Numbered from the stretch's first letter, positions 6,536 through 13,902 are shown. The stretch is 16,400 nt of DNA from Mariprofundus sp. (GCA_015485035.1 WFUI01000017.1:1-16400), one strand, 5' to 3'. Program-made: numbers and translations. The notes: generated by a model not told the origin, from the letters alone.

Positions 6536-9145
6536 TTACAGCAAACCAGGAACTGCTGCCAGCGCCTCTTTCAGTTTGTCAGGCTCAGTGCCGCCGGCCA
6601 TGGCCATATCCGGTTTGCCACCACCCTTGCCGCCGCAGATGATGGCCGTTTCGCGCACAATCGTGCCGGCATTGTACTGCTCCACCAAATCCCTGGTGAC
6701 TCCTGCTATTAATTGCACTTTCGGACCGTTTTTCTGACCGAATACCAACACGCCGGATTTTAACTTGCCCTTGGCCTTATCCATAAAATCACGTAAATTC
6801 TTCACACCGGACACTTCCGCGGCCAGCACTTTCACCCCATTCACCTCTACCGCCTGTCCGATTAAATCATCCAGCAAACCGGTAGATTGTCTGGCGCGCA
6901 GGCTTTCCAGTTCTTTTTCAGTCTGTTTCAGTTTGGTCTGCAGGTTTGCAACCGCTTCAGCGGCCTCAAACGGACGCACCTTCAGAAGCCCGGCAACCTC
7001 ATTCAGTGTATCGATGTCATGGACAAAACTCTGATAGGCCGCCGTACCGGTTAGCGCTTCAATACGGCGCACACCGCCTGCAATACCTGTTTCCGACACA
7101 ATCCGGAACAGACCGATATCGCCGGTCGCCGACACATGCGTACCACCGCATAATTCGGTGGAAAAGCCAGCTGAAACGACCCGTACTTCATCACCATACT
7201 TTTCGCCAAACAGTGCCATCGCTCCACTGGCCACGGCTTCATCCTGGGTCATCAGCTTTGTTTCGACACGGTCATTGCGAAGCACTGCCTCATTGACGAT
7301 GGCTTCAATCTGCTGAATCTCTTCCTTGCTGACAGGCTTGAAGTGGCTGAAATCAAATCGTAATCGTTCAGAATTCACCAGTGAACCGGCCTGTTTGACA
7401 TGCTCACCCAGTACATCGCGTAGTACAGCATGCATTAAATGTGTTGCGGTATGGTTACGTCGAATGGCAGCGCGCCGACCCGCATCCACCGAAAGGTGGG
7501 CAATACCGCCAGCTAGAATTGAACCGCTTGATACCCTGCCGATATGTACAAACAAATCAGAGAGCAACTTTTTGGTATCGCTGACCAAAAACTTCCCATC
7601 TGCAGTGCTGATTTCACCGGTATCACCAACCTGACCACCGGACTCTCCGTAGAACGGTGTCTGATTGGTGATCAGCCAACCATCTTCGCCCTGCTTCAGC
7701 ATCCCGACAGCTTCGCCATCCCTGATCAATCCGGTGACTGCCCCTTCTGCATTCAATGTAATGTAACCCAAGAACTCTGTAGGCCCATGTTTTTCACGTA
7801 GTTCAAACAGTGCCTTCGGCAACGCCGATTCACCCGAACCGCCCCAGGCCGCGCGGGCGCGTTGTCGCTGCTCTTCCATGCAGGTTTCAAAGCCGGCCAT
7901 ATCCAGATGAATATCGGAGCCTTTGAGAATGTCTGCGGTCAAATCAGTCGGAAACCCAAATGTATCATAGAGCGTAAACAGTGTTTTACCCGGGATCGTG
8001 CCACCCGATCCGGCGTCACGAACAGCCTGTTCAACCAGCTTCAGCCCCTTATCCAGCGTTTTGATGAAACGCTCTTCCTCAATGCGAATCACCTGCTCAA
8101 TATTGGCCTGATTCTCCTGTAATTCGTTGAAATGATTGCCCATTTCATCAACCAGCGCTTCCACCAGTTTGTAAATAAAGGCTTCCTGCATACCAATCAA
8201 ACGACCATGGCGGCAGGCGCGACGCAGAATCCGCCTGAGTACAAAGCCACGCCCTTCATTGCTCGGCAACACGCCATCAGCCAACAAAAATGCCACCGAA
8301 CGCAAATGATCGGCCAGTACCCGTAAGGACACATCCCTGTCAGCATTTTCGCCGAATTTCACACCGGTCACATCACAGGCTTTATCAATCAGGTTTCTGA
8401 ACAGGTCGATATCGTAATTATTGTGTGTGCCCTGCAATACAGCAGCCACACGTTCCAGCCCCATGCCGGTATCGACGCTGGGTTTGGGCAGCGGCGTCAG
8501 CACACCATCTTCGTCACGATTATACTGCATGAACACCAGATTCCAGATCTCCACAAAGCGATTGCCTTCTTCATCGGGCGTGCCCGGCGGGCCGCCCCAG
8601 ACATCAGCACCATGATCGTAAAAAATCTCCGAACAGGGGCCGCAGGGGCCCGTATCACCCATCGACCAAAAATTATCCCTGGCGCCTATGCGGGCGATTT
8701 TGTCGACAGGAACGCCAATCTCTTTGGTCCAGATATCATAAGCTTCATCGTCTTCTTCAAAAACAGTGACAAACAAGCGATTCGCATCAAGTTTCAATTC
8801 AACGGTAAGAAATTCCCAGGCATAGGCAATGGCATCATGTTTGAAATAATCGCCGAAGGAGAAATTACCCAGCATTTCAAAAAAGGTGTGATGACGCGCT
8901 GTGTGACCTACATTCTCCAGATCATTATGCTTGCCGCCGGCGCGGACGCATTTCTGGGAAGATACGGCCCTCACATAGGGGCGCGACTCGTTGCCCAGAA
9001 ACACATTCTTGAACTGCACCATGCCCGCATTGGTAAACATCAGCGTCGGGTCGCCATGTGGCACCAGCGAACTGGATTCGACCACCTGATGCCCCTTCGA
9101 GGCAAAATATTCCAGAAATTTTTGACGAATCTCGGATGTCTTCAC
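6536..9145 (-). CDS. alaS: Alanyl-tRNA synthetase
   Basis: Charges tRNA-Ala with alanine and edits mischarged Ser/Gly. The 869-residue full-length protein (E. coli 876) has all modules. The class II catalytic core occupies about 1-240 (GNFSFGDYF at 93-101, TGMGLERVAAVLQG at 226-239), followed by the tRNA-recognition helical region to about 460. The editing domain has zinc-site residues H565 and H569 in HTATHLMHAVL and C666 and H670 in CGGTH. A coiled-coil linker spans about 730-755, and the C-Ala domain ends with CGGKGGGKPDMAMAGG (837-852). The start is GTG at 9143-9145, set by GGAGG at 9153-9157. Downstream rmuC follows after 20 nt. Upstream recX is 118 nt away across a repeat-bearing gap. 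Confidence 0.98.
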   Translation of the reverse strand: MKTSEIRQKFLEYFASKGHQVVESSSLVPHGDPTLMFTNAGMVQFKNVFLGNESRPYVRAVSSQKCVRAGGKHNDLENVGHTARHHTFFEMLGNFSFGDYFKHDAIAYAWEFLTVELKLDANRLFVTVFEEDDEAYDIWTKEIGVPVDKIARIGARDNFWSMGDTGPCGPCSEIFYDHGADVWGGPPGTPDEEGNRFVEIWNLVFMQYNRDEDGVLTPLPKPSVDTGMGLERVAAVLQGTHNNYDIDLFRNLIDKACDVTGVKFGENADRDVSLRVLADHLRSVAFLLADGVLPSNEGRGFVLRRILRRACRHGRLIGMQEAFIYKLVEALVDEMGNHFNELQENQANIEQVIRIEEERFIKTLDKGLKLVEQAVRDAGSGGTIPGKTLFTLYDTFGFPTDLTADILKGSDIHLDMAGFETCMEEQRQRARAAWGGSGESALPKALFELREKHGPTEFLGYITLNAEGAVTGLIRDGEAVGMLKQGEDGWLITNQTPFYGESGGQVGDTGEISTADGKFLVSDTKKLLSDLFVHIGRVSSGSILAGGIAHLSVDAGRRAAIRRNHTATHLMHAVLRDVLGEHVKQAGSLVNSERLRFDFSHFKPVSKEEIQQIEAIVNEAVLRNDRVETKLMTQDEAVASGAMALFGEKYGDEVRVVSAGFSTELCGGTHVSATGDIGLFRIVSETGIAGGVRRIEALTGTAAYQSFVHDIDTLNEVAGLLKVRPFEAAEAVANLQTKLKQTEKELESLRARQSTGLLDDLIGQAVEVNGVKVLAAEVSGVKNLRDFMDKAKGKLKSGVLVFGQKNGPKVQLIAGVTRDLVEQYNAGTIVRETAIICGGKGGGKPDMAMAGGTEPDKLKEALAAVPGLL

Positions 9146-9152
9146 CGGGAAA

Positions 9153-9157
9153 CCTCC
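9153..9157 (-). promoter_or_regulatory. Shine-Dalgarno fixing the GTG start of alaS
   Basis: GGAGG on the minus strand, 7 nt before GTG at 9145. The protein then begins MKTSEIRQKFLEYF, the usual AlaRS N-terminus. Confidence 0.7.
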
Positions 9158-9172
9158 GTTTTATAATCGAAC

Positions 9173-9202
9173 CACAGACGGACACAGATAAACACAGGTA
9201 AA
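9173..9202. repeat. Three tandem 10-bp repeats upstream of alaS
   Basis: CACAGACGGA, CACAGATAAA and CACAGGTAAA in direct succession. The type resembles intergenic CACAGATGGACACAGAT-like tracts seen in many bacterial genomes, whose function is unclear. It lies between recX and alaS. Confidence 0.7.
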
Positions 9203-9229
9203 AACAAATCCGATTCTGCCTTTGTTTTT
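9200..9229 (-). terminator. AT-rich inverted repeat, possible recA-recX terminator
   Basis: AAAAACAAA, 12-nt loop, TTTGTTTTT: 9-bp arms starting 35 nt past the recX stop on the minus strand. The T-rich arm comes last, as in an intrinsic terminator, but the stem is almost all A-T, so strength is doubtful. Confidence 0.3.
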
Positions 9230-9263
9230 CCCTTGCCTGCCGTACGCCCTCTGCTGTAAAAAA

Positions 9264-9728
9264 CTACGTCCTATCATTCAATACACGCAGAATAATATCA
9301 GTTGCAAAGCCTTTATTCCGCAAAAAACGGGCCTGACGCTGCCACACCCGTTCATCCTCAAATCGTAATCCGGCCGGATCGCGCGCCAACATCAGTTCCC
9401 GCGCCGCCTGCCCGGCATCGTAACACTCGGTCAGCTCAGTCAATGCAGCTTGTACAGCAGCAGACTGCGCCCCTTTCTGTTCTGCCCGTCTGGCTGCCAG
9501 CCACGGCGCTTCACCTTTTTTCAAACGGGATCGCAAATAGGCCTCGGCATAACGTAATTCACTGAGATAACCGTCTTGCTGAAGGCGACTGATCGCCCAG
9601 TCAATGGTCTCATCCTCAAACTCGCGCCTTGCCAACCGCTGGCGCATCTCAAACTCACAAAATTCACGATTGGCAAGCAGGCGTACAGCATAGTTATAGG
9701 CCGCCAACTGTTGTTTAGAACATTCCAT
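9264..9728 (-). CDS. recX: Regulatory protein RecX
   Basis: RecA modulator that caps or destabilises RecA filaments in other bacteria. At 154 residues it is close to the family length (E. coli 166). It has the three-helix-repeat look of RecX. The N-terminal repeat is YAVRLLANREFCEFEMRQRL (12-31). The second is DETIDWAISRLQQDGYLSE, ending in the family signature RYAEAYLRSRLKKG. The C-terminal repeat ends RFLRNKGFATDIILRVL. It starts 8 nt after the recA stop with no clear Shine-Dalgarno, which suggests translation coupled to recA and lower RecX output. Confidence 0.93.
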   Translation of the reverse strand: MECSKQQLAAYNYAVRLLANREFCEFEMRQRLARREFEDETIDWAISRLQQDGYLSELRYAEAYLRSRLKKGEAPWLAARRAEQKGAQSAAVQAALTELTECYDAGQAARELMLARDPAGLRFEDERVWQRQARFLRNKGFATDIILRVLNDRT

Positions 9729-9736
9729 ACAAGACG

Positions 9737-10744
9737 TTATTCAGCGGCCTCCGCCTCAGCGCCCATGCCCAGTTCGGCCCGCACTTTGGCTTCCACTTCT
9801 GCCAGCATGTCGGGATTCTCCTTCAGGAACTTGATAGCGTTATCGCGACCCTGACCGATTTTTTCATTATCCTTGGCATACCATGCACCGCTCTTATTCA
9901 CGAAACCGTATTTCACACCCATATCCAGCACTTCGCCGGCATGCGATACACCCTCGCCATACATAATGGAAAAATTCGCCTGTTTAAATGGCGGTGCCAT
10001 CTTATTCTTGACCACTTTCACACGCGTATCATTACCCAGCGTTTCATCGCCCTTCTTGATAGCCCCGATGCGGCGTATATCGAGCCGTACGGAAGCATAA
10101 AACTTCAAGGCATTACCACCGGTGGTGGTTTCCGGATTGCCGAACATCACACCGATTTTCATGCGAATCTGATTGATGAATACAACCGTGGTTTTGGAAC
10201 GGGAAATCGAACCGGTCAATTTGCGTAGCGCCTGGCTCATCAAACGCGCATGCAGTCCCATGTGAGAATCGCCCATATCACCTTCGAGTTCCGCCTTGGG
10301 TGTGAGCGCCGCTACCGAATCCACCACGATAATATCAAGCGCACCGGAACGGGTCAGCATATCGACGACTTCCAGCGCCTGTTCACCCGAATCAGGTTGA
10401 GATACCAACAGGTTTTCGACATCGACACCCAGATTTCCGGCATAAGTCGGATCGAGCGCATGCTCGGCATCCACAAATGCGGCCTGTCCGCCCAGTTTCT
10501 GCGCTTCGGCAATCGCATGCAGTGCCAGCGTAGTTTTACCGGAAGATTCCGGGCCATAGATTTCTATGACGCGACCGCGCGGATAACCGCCAACGCCGAG
10601 TGCTGCATCCAGTGCCAGTGAACCGCTGGGAATCACATCCACAACAATCTTGCCCTGATCGCCCAAACGCATAACCGTGCCCTTGCCGAACTGGCGTTCA
10701 ATCTGACTTAAAGCTGTTTCCAGCGCTTTGGATTTATCTGACAT
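9737..10744 (-). CDS. recA: Recombinase RecA
   Basis: ATP-dependent strand-exchange protein of homologous recombination and coprotease for SOS control. 335 residues from the chosen start. Visible are Walker A GPESSGKT (64-71), the Walker B strand [12 protein letters not shown] (136-147), the L2 DNA-binding loop [20 protein letters not shown] (201-220) and an acidic C-terminal tail (AEAEAAE). An upstream in-frame ATG (10756) would add MRGH, but its ribosome site would be fused to the start. GAGGGG at 10749-10754 fits the ATG at 10744, and [12 protein letters not shown] is the usual N-terminus. I see no E. coli-type LexA box (CTGT-N8-ACAG) in the 132 nt upstream, so SOS control is not shown by the sequence. 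Confidence 0.98.
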   Translation of the reverse strand: MSDKSKALETALSQIERQFGKGTVMRLGDQGKIVVDVIPSGSLALDAALGVGGYPRGRVIEIYGPESSGKTTLALHAIAEAQKLGGQAAFVDAEHALDPTYAGNLGVDVENLLVSQPDSGEQALEVVDMLTRSGALDIIVVDSVAALTPKAELEGDMGDSHMGLHARLMSQALRKLTGSISRSKTTVVFINQIRMKIGVMFGNPETTTGGNALKFYASVRLDIRRIGAIKKGDETLGNDTRVKVVKNKMAPPFKQANFSIMYGEGVSHAGEVLDMGVKYGFVNKSGAWYAKDNEKIGQGRDNAIKFLKENPDMLAEVEAKVRAELGMGAEAEAAE

Positions 10745-10748
10745 ATGT

Positions 10749-10754
10749 CCCCTC
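10749..10754 (-). promoter_or_regulatory. Shine-Dalgarno deciding the recA start
   Basis: GAGGGG on the minus strand, 4 nt before ATG at 10744. It overlaps the alternative upstream ATG at 10756, which it argues against. Confidence 0.6.
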
Positions 10755-10832
10755 ATCCCTGATTCAGCACGCAGGTGCGCCTCAGGTGTTAATAGTTGAT
10801 AGCGTCGCGAAAAAACATCCAGAGCCTTTTCA

Positions 10833-10879
10833 CGTCACGCCAGTCGGCGTGATGATGGTTTTATGTTATGAAACCATCA
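10833..10879 (-). terminator. Two abutting stem-loops between thpR and recA
   Basis: First, TGATGGTTT / AAACCATCA (10853-10861 with 10871-10879) is a 9-bp stem that contains the thpR TGA stop. Second, TCACGCC-AGTC-GGCGTGA (10835-10852) extends by two more pairs outward. The arms of the two share bases near 10853-10854, so they compete slightly. On the minus strand a T6 run lies about 20 nt further on, too far for a textbook intrinsic terminator. They may end thpR mRNA or shape the recA leader. Confidence 0.45.
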
Positions 10880-11446
10880 AAAATAAAATGTTTCCAATCG
10901 GCGATATTGCGGTCCTTCCGGTCTAAGGATGGACTGAAACAGGCTTAAACGATCTGCATACCATCGGATATCCGGCACGTTCGGAATCATGTTTACCACC
11001 TCTGCACCCGGAGCCTTCGGATAAGCCCTGGCTCGAGCTATGGTAATATGACCGCGAAAAGCTGTCTCTTTGGCAGTACGCTTGCGAACGGTAGCATGCC
11101 CGGCCCGCCTGCAACAATGGGCAAGATGCTTTAATGATTTACCACCATCAGCATCCTCAACACCTGCCCAGAAAACACGTGGACGCGCTGGCCTGGGAAA
11201 TACGCCGAAACCACCTGTACAGAGATACATGAATGGCATATTTTCAACACAGGCGGACAGATGTTCAGACAGATCATCGGCATCATCAGAAGTAACATCA
11301 CCGTAAAAGGCCAGCGTCAAATGCCACAAACGGGAGGGAACAGGCCGCCAGTCTGACGGCTTCAGATATCCGGATGCCTCCAACCACCAGTCAGATAACA
11401 CTTCTCTGACATCCTCCGGAAGCTCCACGGCAGCAAATAAACGCAT
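10877..11446 (-). CDS. thpR: RNA 2',3'-cyclic phosphodiesterase (ThpR/LigT)
   Basis: 2H-family phosphoesterase that opens 2',3'-cyclic phosphates of RNA or nucleotides to 2'-phosphates; the old name is 2'-5' RNA ligase. It has 189 residues. The two catalytic HxTx motifs are HLTL (H42, T44) and HITI (H133, T135). The N-terminus MRLFAAVELP is the usual one, which supports this start even though no Shine-Dalgarno is visible. A TATTAT hexamer ends 6 nt before the ATG, which could give a leaderless mRNA. It is the first gene of the minus-strand run, 132 nt before recA, and is divergent from the aminotransferase. The stop codon lies inside a hairpin. Physiological role in bacteria is unclear. Confidence 0.93.
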   Translation of the reverse strand: MRLFAAVELPEDVREVLSDWWLEASGYLKPSDWRPVPSRLWHLTLAFYGDVTSDDADDLSEHLSACVENMPFMYLCTGGFGVFPRPARPRVFWAGVEDADGGKSLKHLAHCCRRAGHATVRKRTAKETAFRGHITIARARAYPKAPGAEVVNMIPNVPDIRWYADRLSLFQSILRPEGPQYRRLETFYF

Positions 11447-11452
11447 GCGAAC

Positions 11453-11458
11453 ATAATA
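11453..11458 (-). promoter_or_regulatory. Candidate -10 hexamer for leaderless thpR mRNA
   Basis: TATTAT on the minus strand (five of six to TATAAT), followed by GTTCGC and then the thpR ATG. Transcription would begin at or next to the A of ATG. The -35 match at 17 nt (TTCGTA) is weak. Confidence 0.3.
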
Positions 11459-11659
11459 ATCTTAAAGCTGAAAAATACGAAGCAGAGAAACCATCTGTTA
11501 CAAAAACACCCACTGGGTTGTAAGTGAAAAAACATCGTTTTTCCTGTTAGCTGCAAAGCAACCACTGCATTTTTTTTATTGACAGACCTTAATAAACGCA
11601 GCATTTCCCTAATAACGAAATAGACTTGAGCATTCTTTCCTGCGTGGCAGGATTATGTC

Positions 11660-12862
11660 ATGAGAAGATTATCGAATCGTGTCCAACAAATTAAACCATC
11701 AGCCACGCTGGCCATTACTGCCAAGGCTGCAGAAATGCGAGCGGCTGGCAAAAGCATCATTTCACTATCGGTCGGCGAGCCTGATTTTGAAACCCCCAAA
11801 GCTGCCCGTGAGGCAGGTATTGAGGCCATCAACTCCGGTTTTACCCGTTACACGGCTGTCGCCGGGATTCCGGCACTGCGTCAGGTGATTGCTGAAAAAT
11901 TCAAGCAGGATAATGATCTGGATTACAGTGCAGATGACGTGCTTGTCTCCACTGGTGGCAAACAGTGCATCTATAATCTGCTGATGGCTGTGATCAACCC
12001 GGGCGAGAAAGCCATTATTCCCGCCCCCTACTGGGTTTCCTATCCCGATATGGTCAAACTGGCGGAAGGAACACCCGTCATCGTGCCTACCACGTCTGAA
12101 GCAGATTTCAAAATCACGGCAGCACAACTCGATGAAGTGTTATGTCCCCGTTGCAAAATCCTGTTTCTTAATTCGCCATCCAACCCAACAGGTATGGTCT
12201 ATTCGGCTGAAGAGTTGAAAGCCATTGGTGATGTGGTACGCAAACACCCTGATTTACTTGTCGCCACCGATGATATGTACGAAAAGATCCTCTTTGATGG
12301 CAAAACATTCGCAACCTTTGCGCAGGTGAATCCCGATCTGAAAGACCAGACAATCACTTTCAACGGCGTCTCCAAAGCCTTTTGCATGACCGGTTGGCGC
12401 ATCGGCTTTTGTGCTGGCCCTTCTGTAATTATCAAGGCGATGACCAAAATTCAGGGGCAGAGCACCTCCAACCCCAATGCCATTGCCCAGAAAGCAGCAC
12501 TGGCAGCACTCACCGGCCCGACTGATGAACTGGAGGAAATGGTCGCCACCTACGAGGCTCGTCGCGGTTGGCTGGTGGACGCCCTCAATGCCATCCCCGG
12601 CATGCACGCTATCATGCCCGATGGTGCATTCTACGTTTTCCCTTCTGTTGAAAACTGGATCGGAAGAACCACATCCTCCGGCATTGAATTAACGGATGAT
12701 GTGGTCATCTGTGAATGGCTGCTGGAAGAAACCGGCGTTGCACTCGTGCCGGGAACAGCCTTTGGCTCTCCCGGACACGTCCGATTCTCCTATGCAGTCA
12801 GTCAGGATACACTGGAAGATGCAGTCAGCCGAATCGCCAAGGCTGCCGCCAGCCTGACCTGA
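11660..12862 (+). CDS. aspC: Class I pyridoxal-phosphate aspartate aminotransferase
   Basis: Cytosolic fold-type I aminotransferase, most likely aspartate/2-oxoglutarate. The 400-residue protein is of normal length. The N-terminus has LSVGEPDFETP (36-46). Cofactor-binding features include NSPSNPTG (171-178), the D204/Y207 region (TDDMYEKI), the Schiff-base lysine K239 in GVSKAFCMTGWRIGF and R247. The C-terminal carboxylate-binding Arg is R375 in HVRFSYAVS. This pattern fits the bacterial subgroup I-gamma/beta AAT, some members of which also use prephenate or aromatic acids, so exact substrate is not fixed. The start is ATG 11660 with CAGGA at 11648-11652. It is a single gene, divergent from thpR and convergent with the small gene downstream. 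Confidence 0.93.
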   Translation: MRRLSNRVQQIKPSATLAITAKAAEMRAAGKSIISLSVGEPDFETPKAAREAGIEAINSGFTRYTAVAGIPALRQVIAEKFKQDNDLDYSADDVLVSTGGKQCIYNLLMAVINPGEKAIIPAPYWVSYPDMVKLAEGTPVIVPTTSEADFKITAAQLDEVLCPRCKILFLNSPSNPTGMVYSAEELKAIGDVVRKHPDLLVATDDMYEKILFDGKTFATFAQVNPDLKDQTITFNGVSKAFCMTGWRIGFCAGPSVIIKAMTKIQGQSTSNPNAIAQKAALAALTGPTDELEEMVATYEARRGWLVDALNAIPGMHAIMPDGAFYVFPSVENWIGRTTSSGIELTDDVVICEWLLEETGVALVPGTAFGSPGHVRFSYAVSQDTLEDAVSRIAKAAASLT

Positions 12863-12863
12863 T

Positions 12864-12905
12864 CAAAAATCCTGTCGGGCTTATAAGAAATCGGCTGCAC
12901 GACAG
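12864..12905 (-). terminator. Probable terminator of the small gene at 12919-13134
   Basis: On the minus strand, CTGTCG pairs with CGACAG, with one mismatch and two further G-C pairs inside and a loop of about 16 nt. The stem is followed by GATTTTTG. It starts 14 nt past the small gene's stop. On the plus strand there is no T-run, so it is less likely to serve the aminotransferase. Confidence 0.4.
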
Positions 12906-12918
12906 AGCAGGTCTATCA

Positions 12919-13134
12919 TCACATCGTTATCGGCAGACTCCTCCCAGATTTATCCATATATGCTGCCGGTACGCCGGCCAGTGTGAAAATATAAACCCAG
13001 AAACAGGATTCCCGGAGGAAATAACAACTTTCGTTCCTGTATTGAACCAGTAACCCCTGATGGAATTGAGTGACTTTCAGAGAAACACTGCCGGTAAAAC
13101 TGTCTGCGATTCTTCTTGCCCGATCAATATTCAT
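12919..13134 (-). CDS. Small protein of unknown function, 71 aa
   Basis: A short reading frame that I think is real although the product is unknown. It has a good GAGGTG ribosome site (13139-13144) 4 nt before ATG and a terminator-like hairpin just past its stop. It fills an otherwise empty interval. The protein begins MNIDRARRIADSFTG, is mixed polar with two cysteines (C37, C44) and has a hydrophobic stretch at about 45-60 (FWVYIFTLAGVPAAYM) too short and polar to be a certain membrane helix. It has no signal peptide and no known motif. It lies 83 nt after the glycine-zipper gene on the same strand, with a large hairpin between. A chance frame cannot be excluded at this length. Confidence 0.5.
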   Translation of the reverse strand: MNIDRARRIADSFTGSVSLKVTQFHQGLLVQYRNESCYFLRESCFWVYIFTLAGVPAAYMDKSGRSLPITM

Positions 13135-13138
13135 AATG

Positions 13139-13144
13139 CACCTC
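13139..13144 (-). promoter_or_regulatory. Shine-Dalgarno of the 71-aa gene
   Basis: GAGGTG on the minus strand, 4 nt before ATG at 13134. It is the main evidence that this small frame is translated. Confidence 0.5.
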
Positions 13145-13173
13145 GCTCAATCAGTTGGTGATACCCCTATCTC

Positions 13174-13205
13174 GATGTGGCAAGGGCATTTGCCCTCACC
13201 ACGTC
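13174..13205. repeat. Long hairpin downstream of the glycine-zipper gene
   Basis: An inner stem AGGGC/GCCCT around ATTT, a 2x2 internal mismatch, then GTGG/CCAC and further pairing to GAT/GTC (one G-T wobble). About 32 nt in total. There is no T-run on either strand. It could protect the 3' end of the upstream mRNA or be a palindromic repeat unit. Confidence 0.6.
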
Positions 13206-13217
13206 CGGGTTGAATCG

Positions 13218-13745
13218 TTAATCAGCCCATGCGTAGTTCCGGTGTCCATGATGTTCAAGATACTCACGGCGGCGTTCATGTGTTGTCTCTCGAGCTTCAC
13301 GCGCCGCATGGCCAGAAAAACTTCCATAACGATAGCTACGGTTATCATAGCCGTAGTCATGGTTACGATAATGTCTGTACAAACCACTGTGCTTATATCC
13401 ATTGCGATGCATACGAACATGCCTGCGATGATATCTTTCCAGTACTTCGTGCTCTCTATACTCTTCATATGCCGGTCTGACATTATTATACGCGGGTTTC
13501 GGATAATACGTTTGTCTGTAATAGACTGGTTCGGCTTTTACATCATGCAACATGGCACCGGCAATTGCTCCGAACACCGCACCGATCACCGCTCCTTCAA
13601 CGGTCTCATTGCTCCGGGAGCCTATGACGGCTCCGGCTGTAGCCCCCACAGCTGCTCCAGTCAGTATTCCTCTCTCTTGTGGGCCTGCATAAGCTTGTAC
13701 ACTTGTAAATGAAAGGAAGATCAATCCCAAAATCAATTTTTTCAT
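13218..13745 (-). CDS. Secreted glycine-zipper protein with His/Tyr/Arg-rich tail
   Basis: A 175-residue protein with a signal peptide ([20 protein letters not shown], cleavage near residue 20), then a glycine-zipper segment at about 26-65 ([17 protein letters not shown] and [16 protein letters not shown]). The remaining 110 residues are low-complexity and rich in His, Tyr, Arg and Asn (for example [19 protein letters not shown]). Glycine-zipper domains of this kind occur in bacterial outer-membrane or envelope stress proteins, where they form membrane-associated oligomers. The start is ATG 13743-13745 because GGAGG (13751-13755) is 5 nt upstream and the signal peptide begins there; a longer in-frame version starting at 13775 lacks this. 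The His-rich tail may bind metal, but that is inference. No partner gene is evident. Confidence 0.85.
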   Translation of the reverse strand: MKKLILGLIFLSFTSVQAYAGPQERGILTGAAVGATAGAVIGSRSNETVEGAVIGAVFGAIAGAMLHDVKAEPVYYRQTYYPKPAYNNVRPAYEEYREHEVLERYHRRHVRMHRNGYKHSGLYRHYRNHDYGYDNRSYRYGSFSGHAAREARETTHERRREYLEHHGHRNYAWAD

Positions 13746-13750
13746 ATGTG

Positions 13751-13755
13751 CCTCC
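13751..13755 (-). promoter_or_regulatory. Shine-Dalgarno deciding the glycine-zipper start
   Basis: GGAGG on the minus strand, 5 nt before ATG at 13745, immediately ahead of the signal peptide. Confidence 0.65.
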
Positions 13756-13843
13756 ATTTCAATAGCTGATAACATTATCGAATATGCCAGTTTTTGAATA
13801 AAGTGGATAATACCAACTGTTCAGGGGAAATATCGCCCGTCTG

Positions 13844-13852
13844 TGGTATTAT
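13844..13852 (+). promoter_or_regulatory. Extended -10 promoter candidate, no gene downstream
   Basis: TGGTATTAT: an extended -10 (TGn) with TATTAT at 13847-13852. No good -35 is seen. It points rightwards into a terminator-like hairpin at 13884 with no open reading frame on that strand. Confidence 0.3.
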
Positions 13853-13883
13853 ATTCATAATGTCATACAGAATTATAACAGAG

Positions 13884-13902
13884 AGGCCGGGCAGGCCTTT
13901 TT
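13884..13902 (+). terminator. Intrinsic terminator-like hairpin on the plus strand
   Basis: AGGCC, loop GGGCA, GGCCT, then TTTTT through 13902. The T-run can alternatively pair with the following A-run (CCTTTTT-CA-AAAAAGG), an exclusive second fold. There is no plus-strand gene upstream within 1 kb. Confidence 0.45.

Noticed and set aside
8423..9166. 247-codon open frame antisense to the 5' part of alaS
   Set aside because: It is opposite conserved AlaRS catalytic-core sequence and lacks any family feature; a shadow frame.
11498..11523. TTACAA...TTGTAA inverted repeat enclosing ACCCA-C-TGGGT in the thpR/aspC divergent gap
   Set aside because: The inner and outer palindromes have different axes and short arms, so a single operator is not supported.
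11579..11607. Perfect TTGACA (11579-11584) as the -35 of the aminotransferase promoter
   Set aside because: At 16-18 nt spacing only GCATTT, CATTTC or ATTTCC is found, all poor -10 matches; TAATAA at 11610 is 25 nt away. Not strong enough to list as a promoter.
13155..13712. 185-codon plus-strand frame overlapping the glycine-zipper gene
   Set aside because: The minus-strand gene has a signal peptide, domain and ribosome site; the plus frame has none and is explained as its complement.
13838..13880. TATAAT motifs on the minus strand as promoters of the glycine-zipper gene
   Set aside because: Matching -35 elements are absent at 16-18 nt (a TTGAAA is 22 nt away), so no single promoter can be chosen.
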